Origin: Auanema rhodensis
Taxonomy: Eukaryota > Nematoda > Chromadorea > Rhabditida > Rhabditidae
Length of the DNA: 64,000 bases
Assembly (NCBI GenBank): GCA_964057225.1
Contig: OZ059900.1
Coordinates: 14,957,638 to 15,021,637 of the forward strand
Direction: 5' to 3'
Both the position numbers and the translations under genes were made by a program. Below are positions 58,670 through 64,000 of the stretch, piece after piece. How positions within the stretch are numbered: position 1 is the first letter of the stretch; every line of letters starts with the position of its first letter. The notes beneath the pieces are model-generated. The model worked only from the letters and a program-made list of their open reading frames with translations, did no database searches and had not been told where the DNA came from.

Positions 58670-58772
58670 TTGAATTTGCACTTAGAAACTTTCATTAAGA
58701 GTGTGAGTTTGAATTATAGTAGAAAAATGAAACACTGTCTCTAACATATCTTGATTTATGGCCTACTTTACT

Positions 58773-58776
58773 ACTA
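58773..58776. other. Junction between the two tandem arrays
   Basis: The tRNA unit is normal up to tttact at 58772. The 342-bp satellite is recognisable from aaatactgtg at 58777. Only four bases (acta) lie between. No target duplication or transposon end is visible, so a breakage-and-join or crossover event is more likely than an insertion. Confidence 0.75.
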
Positions 58777-61700
58777 AAATACTGTGTTTTTGTATTTTTC
58801 TAGTGTTCAGCATGTAAAATGCTTCATTTTAGTATGTAACACGCTGAAATTCGTTGCATTTGACGACTCATATGAACAAAAATCGATTTAATCAATATTA
58901 GCCATAAGGGGCGTGCCCTCAGAATATGCTAATTTCCTTAATTTTCTAACCCCTGTTTTTTGTCGTGAAAGTGGAACTAGACGTTGTACGAACAATTTTG
59001 AGCTAGGTTTCATTGACATTGCATGAGTTTGAACACATGAAATCGTAAGTCAAAACCTTGTTTACAGCGAAATTTCTAAAAACTGGTTTTCCAGCATAAT
59101 AAAATATTTCTCATGGGAAATACTGTGTTTTTGTATTTTTCTAGTGTTCAGCATGTAAAATGCTTCATTTTAGTATGTAACACGCTGAAATTCGTTGCAT
59201 TTGACGACTCATATGAACAAAAATCGATTTAATCAATATTAGCCATAAGGGGCGTGCCCTCAGAATATGCTAATTTCCTTAATTTTCTAACCCCTGTTTT
59301 TTTGTCGTGAAAGTGGGACTAGACGTTGTACAAACAATTTTGAGCTAGGTTTCATTGACATTGCATGAGTTTGAACACATGAAATCGTAAGTCAAAACCT
59401 TGTTTACAGCGAAATTTCCAAAAACTGGTTTTCCAGCATAATAAAATATTTCTCATGGGAAATACTGTGTTTTTGTATTTTTCTAGTGTTCAGCATGTAA
59501 AATGCTTCATTTTAGTATGTAACACGCTGAAATTCGTTGCATTTGACGACTCATATGAACAAAAATCGATTTAATCAATATTAGCCATAAGGGGCGTGCC
59601 CTCAGAATATGCTAATTTCCTTAATTTTCTAACCCCTGTTTTTTTGTCGTGAAAGTGGGACTAGACGTTGTACAAACAATTTTGAGCTAGGTTTCATTGA
59701 CATTGCATGAGTTTGAACACATGAAATCGTAAGTCAAAACCTTGTTTACAGCGAAATTTCCAAAAACTGGTTTTCCAGCATAATAAAATATTTCTCATGG
59801 GAAATACTGTGTTTTTGTATTTTTCTAGTGTTCAGCATGTAAAATGCTTCATTTTAGTATGTAACACGCTGAAATTCGTTGCATTTGACGACTCATATGA
59901 ACAAAAATCGATTTAATCAATATTAGCCATAAGGGGCGTGCCCTCAGAATATGCTAATTCCCTTAATTTTCTAACCCCTGTTTTTTTGTCGTGAAAGTGG
60001 AACTAGACGTTGTACGAACAATTTTGAGCTAGGTTTCATTGACATTGCATGAGTTTGAACACATGAAATCGTAAGTCAAAACCTTGTTTACAGCGAAATT
60101 TCCAAAAACTGGTTTTCCAGCATAATAAAATATTTCTCATGGGAAATACTGTGTTTTTGTATTTTTCTAGTGTTCAGCATGTAAAATGCTTCATTTTAGT
60201 ATGTAACACGCTGAAATTCGTTGCATTTGACGACTCATATGAACAAAAATCGATTTAATCAATATTAGCCATAAGGGGCGTGCCCTCAGAATATGCTAAT
60301 TCCCTTAATTTTCTAACCCCTGTTTTTTTGTCGTGAAAGTGGGACTAGACGTTGTACGAACAATTTTGAGCTAGGTTTCATTGACATTGCATGAGTTTGA
60401 ACACATGAAATCGTAAGTCAAAACCTTGTTTACAGCGAAATTTCCAAAAACTGGTTTTCCAGCATAATAAAATATTTCTCATGGGAAATACTGTGTTTTT
60501 GTATTTTTCTAGTGTTTAGCATGTAAAATGCTTCATTTTAGTATGTAACACGCTGAAATTCGTTGCATTTGACGACTCATATGAACAAAAATCGATTTAA
60601 TCAATATTAGCCATAAGGGGCGTGCCCTCAGAATATGCTAATTTCCTTAATTTTCTAACCCCTGTTTTTTTGTCGTGAAAGTGGAACTAGACGTTGTACG
60701 AACAATTTTGAGCTAGGTTTCATTGACATTGCATGAGTTTGAACACATGAAATCGTAAGTCAAAACCTTGTTTACAGCGAAATTTCCAAAAACTGGTTTT
60801 CCAACATATTAAAATATTTCTCATGGGAAATACTGTGTTTTTGTATTTTTCTAGTGTTCAGCATGTAAAATGCTTCATTTTAGTATGTAACACGCTGAAA
60901 TTCGTTGCATTTGACGACTCATATGAACAAAAATCGATTTAATCAATATTAGCCATAAGGGGCGTGCCCTCAGAATATGCTAATTCCCTTAATTTTCTAA
61001 CCCCTGTTTTTTTGTCGTGAAAGTGGGACTAGACGTTGTACGAACAATTTTGAGCTAGGTTTCATTGACATTGCATGAGTTTGAACACATGAAATCGTAA
61101 GTCAAAACCTTGTTTACAGCGAAATTTCCAAAAACTGGTTTTCCAGCATAATAAAATATTTCTCATGGGAAATACTGTGTTTTTGTATTTTTCTAGTGTT
61201 TAGCATGTAAAATGCTTCATTTTAGTATGTAACACGCTGAAATTCGTTGCATTTGACGACTCATATGAACAAAAATCGATTTAATCAATATTAGCCATAA
61301 GGGGCGTGCCCTCAGAATATGCTAATTTCCTTAATTTTCTAACCCCTGTTTTTTTGTCGTGAAAGTGGAACTAGACGTTGTACGAACAATTTTGAGCTAG
61401 GTTTCATTGACATTGCATGAGTTTGAACACATGAAATCGTAAGTCAAAACCTTGTTTACAGCGAAATTTCCAAAAACTGGTTTTCCAGCATAATAAAATA
61501 TTTCTCATGGGAAATACTGTGTTTTTGTATTTTTCTAGTGTTCAGCATGTAAAATGCTTCATTTTAGTATGTAACACGCTGAAATTCGTTGCATTTGACG
61601 ACTCATATGAACAAAAATCGATTTAATCAATATTAGCCATAAGGGGCGTGCCCTCAGAATATGCTAATTCCCTTAATTTTCTAACCCCTGTTTTTTTGTC

Positions 61701-64000
61701 GTGAAAGTGGAACTAGACGTTGTACGAACAATTTTGAGCTAGGTTTCATTGACATTGCATGAGTTTGAACACATGAAATCGTAAGTCAAAACCTTGTTTA
61801 CAGCGAAATTTCCAAAAACTGGTTTTCCAGCATAATAAAATATTTCTCATGGGAAATACTGTGTTTTTGTATTTTTCTAGTGTTCAGCATGTAAAATACT
61901 TCATTTTAGTATGTAACACGCTGAAATTCGTTGCATTTGACGACTCATATGAACAAAAATCGATTTAATCAATATTAGCCATAAGGGGCGTGCCCTCAGA
62001 ATATGCTAATTCCCTTAATTTTCTAACCCCTGTTTTTTTGTCGTGAAAGTGGAACTAGACGTTGTACGAACAATTTTGAGCTAGGTTTCATTGACATTGC
62101 ATGAGTTTGAACACATGAAATCGTAAGTCAAAACCTTGTTTACAGCGAAATTTCCAAAAACTGGTTTTCCAGCATAATAAAATATTTCTCATGGGAAATA
62201 CTGTGTTTTTGTATTTTTCTAGTGTTCAGCATGTAAAATGCTTCATTTTAGTATGTAACACGCTGAAATTCGTTGCATTTGACGACTCATATGAACAAAA
62301 ATCGATTTAATCAATATTAGCCATAAGGGGCGTGCCCTCAGAATATGCTAATTCCCTTAATTTTCTAACCCCTGTTTTTTTGTCGTGAAAGTGGAACTAG
62401 ACGTTGTACGAACAATTTTGAGCTAGGTTTCATTGACATTGCATGAGTTTGAACACATGAAATCGTAAGTCAAAACCTTGTTTACAGCGAAATTTCCAAA
62501 AACTGGTTTTCCAGCATAATAAAATATTTCTCATGGGAAATACTGTGTTTTTGTATTTTTCTAGTGTTCAGCATGTAAAATACTTCATTTTAGTATGTAA
62601 CACGCTGAAATTCGTTGCATTTGACGACTCATATGAACAAAAATCGATTTAATCAATATTAGCCATAAGGGGCGTGCCCTCAGAATATGCTAATTTCCTT
62701 AATTTTCTAACCTCTGTTTTTTTGTCGTGAAAGTGGGACTAGACGTTGTACGAACAATTTTGAGCTAGGTTTCATTGACATTGCATGAGTTTGAACACAT
62801 GAAATCGTAAGTCAAAACCTTGTTTACAGCGAAATTTCCAAAAACTGGTTTTCCAGCATAATAAAATATTTCTCATGGGAAATACTGTGTTTTTGTATTT
62901 TTCTAGTGTTCAGCATGTGAAATGCTTCATTTTAGTATGTAACACGCTGAAATTCGTTGCATTTGACGACTCATATGAACAAAAATCGATTTAATCAATA
63001 TTAGCCATAAGGGGCGTGCCCTCAGAATATGCTAATTCCCTTAATTTTCTAACCCCTGTTTTTTTGTCGTGAAAGTGGAACTAGACGTTGTACGAACAAT
63101 TTTGAGCTAGGTTTCATTGACATTGCATGAGTTTGAACACATGAAATCGTAAGTCAAAACCTTGTTTACAGCGAAATTTCCAAAAACTGGTTTTCCAGCA
63201 TAATAAAATATTTCTCATGGGAAATACTGTGTTTTTGTATTTTTCTAGTGTTCAGCATGTAAAATGCTTCATTTTAGTATGTAACACGCTGAAATTCGTT
63301 GCATTTGACGACTCATATGAACAAAAATCGATTTAATCAATATTAGCCATAAGGGGCGTGCCCTCAGAATATGCTAATTTCCTTAATTTTCTAACCCCTG
63401 TTTTTTTGTCGTGAAAGTGGGACTAGACGTTGTACGAACAATTTTGAGCTAGGTTTCATTGACATTGCATGAGTTTGAACACATGAAATCGTAAGTCAAA
63501 ACCTTGTTTACAGCGAAATTTCCAAAAACTGGTTTTCCAGCATAATAAAATATTTCTCATGGGAAATACTGTGTTTTTGTATTTTTCTAGTGTTCAGCAT
63601 GTAAAATGCTTCATTTTAGTATGTAACACGCTGAAATTCGTTGCATTTGACGACTCATATGAACAAAAATCGATTTAATCAATATTAGCCATAAGGGGCG
63701 TGCCCTCAGAATATGCTAATTTCCTTAATTTTCTAACCCCTGTTTTTTTGTCGTGAAAGTGGAACTAGACGTTGTACGAACAATTTTGAGCTAGGTTTCA
63801 TTGACATTGCATGAGTTTGAACACATGAAATCGTAAGTCAAAACCTTGTTTACAGCGAAATTTCCAAAAACTGGTTTTCCAGCATAATAAAATATTTCTC
63901 ATGGGAAATACTGTGTTTTTGTATTTTTCTAGTGTTCAGCATGTAAAATGCTTCATTTTAGTATGTAACACGCTGAAATTCGTTGCATTTGACGACTCAT
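58777..64000. repeat. 342-bp satellite array, 15 full copies plus 91 bp
   Basis: Unit starts (actgtgtttttg) fall at 58781, 59122, 59464, 59806, 60148, 60490, 60832, 61174, 61516, 61858, 62200, 62542, 62884, 63226, 63568 and 63910. The period is 342 bp except for the first unit, which is 341 bp because it has a shorter T-run. The unit shares no obvious sequence with the tRNA unit. No RNA gene and no long coding frame are visible. Variants such as aatttcc/aattccc, gtggaact/gtgggact and tgttcagc/tgtttagc alternate in part of the array. Copies 5-8 form two 684-bp dimers. The array continues past the right edge. Confidence 0.97.
58809..58853. other. Imperfect hairpin within each 342-bp satellite unit
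   Basis: CAGCATGT pairs with ACACGCTG at 7 of 8 positions. Inside it AAAATG pairs perfectly with CATTTT around a CTT loop, leaving about eight unpaired bases on one side. The structure recurs in every unit, slightly weakened where the inner stem reads AAAATA (copies 10 and 12). A second small hairpin, CTGG-TTTT-CCAG, lies near the end of the unit. No function is known to me. Confidence 0.45.

Larger units (their letters stand above)
1..58772 (-). repeat. Tandem array of ~438 bp units, each with one tRNA-Asp(GTC) gene
   Basis: The same unit recurs head to tail. It is 438 bp in most copies, 437 bp where the tRNA has lost one base, and 439 bp where the spacer carries an aacgactt tract. I count 133 tRNA copies, all on the minus strand. 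The array enters the window in mid-unit and stops abruptly at 58772. The roughly 366 bp between tRNAs is AT-rich spacer with no coding frame of its own, no second RNA gene and no microsatellite that I can see. The GC-rich tRNA stands out as an island in each unit. Spacer variants define the classes N, S, F, T, W, H and P described in the summary. Neighbouring units share rare variants, which shows local homogenisation. Two short mobile elements interrupt the array. Known tandem tRNA arrays exist in Entamoeba and in Xenopus, but those units usually carry several tRNAs or short repeats. Confidence 0.98.

Noticed and set aside
1-58772. CRISPR array
   Set aside because: Period 438 bp with conserved, non-unique spacers; no short direct repeat with unique spacers and no cas genes.
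1-58772. tRNA-derived SINE family
   Set aside because: SINEs are dispersed, with a tRNA-like head, a body and a tail flanked by target duplications. Here the tRNA has a complete acceptor stem and terminator and the copies are strictly head to tail.
1-58772. Entamoeba-type tRNA array
   Set aside because: Those units usually carry several tRNAs with short tandem repeats between them. The present spacers contain no short repeats and only one tRNA, and a second complex satellite follows.
58777-64000. Hidden RNA gene (5S rRNA, U6, spliced leader) in the 342-bp unit
   Set aside because: I checked both strands for the conserved words of these RNAs and found none, and there is no tRNA-like fold.

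Overview
The window is almost entirely tandem repeat DNA from a eukaryotic nuclear genome. It has no convincing protein-coding gene. Positions 1-58772 are one array of a unit of about 438 bp, and every unit carries one minus-strand tRNA gene that reads as tRNA-Asp with anticodon GTC. I count 133 tRNA copies: 127 of 72 nt and 6 of 71 nt. The array is already under way at base 1, so its left end lies outside the window. A second, unrelated satellite with a 342 bp unit follows from about 58777 and runs off the right edge, with 15 full copies and a 91 bp partial copy.

The organism is eukaryotic. The tRNA has the eukaryotic Asp pattern with internal A and B boxes. Each copy is followed by a short T-run of the RNA polymerase III terminator type, and CCA is not encoded. 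The spacers are very AT-rich. The style would fit an invertebrate, possibly a nematode, but nothing in the window fixes the taxon.

Layout of the tRNA array: units fall into spacer classes, named here by the segment about 51-69 bp 3' of each tRNA. On the + strand these read N = tatttcgacttttggaag; S = taattcgacttttggaag; F = tatccgacttttgtaaaa; T = tatccgacttttggaagt; W = tatccaacttttgtaaaa; H = tatccgacttttggaaga together with an aacgactt tract; P = tatcggacttttggaag with that tract. N units occur only in the left ~10 kb. F units with a shortened terminator or an interrupted pyrimidine tract lie at about 11.5-31.6 kb. T, W, H and P units occur only to the right of 34 kb. Blocks of 2, 3, 4, 7 and 8 units are repeated as higher-order repeats, and at least one unit is a clear hybrid. 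This is what unequal crossing-over and local conversion produce.

Two small insertions interrupt the array, at 891-1045 and 47913-48212. Both have TGT...ACA ends and 5-bp target duplications, and they share a very similar right end. They lie six bases apart in unit coordinates, about 60-70 bp upstream of a tRNA 5' end. This suggests Pol III-directed integration or a local hot spot.

The tRNA body is strongly conserved: about 116 of 133 copies look identical by eye. It nevertheless has an unusual anticodon stem with compensated pair changes relative to the usual eukaryotic tRNA-Asp. The array could be a working reserve of tRNA-Asp genes or a satellite kept for its TFIIIC-binding boxes. The sequence alone does not decide this.
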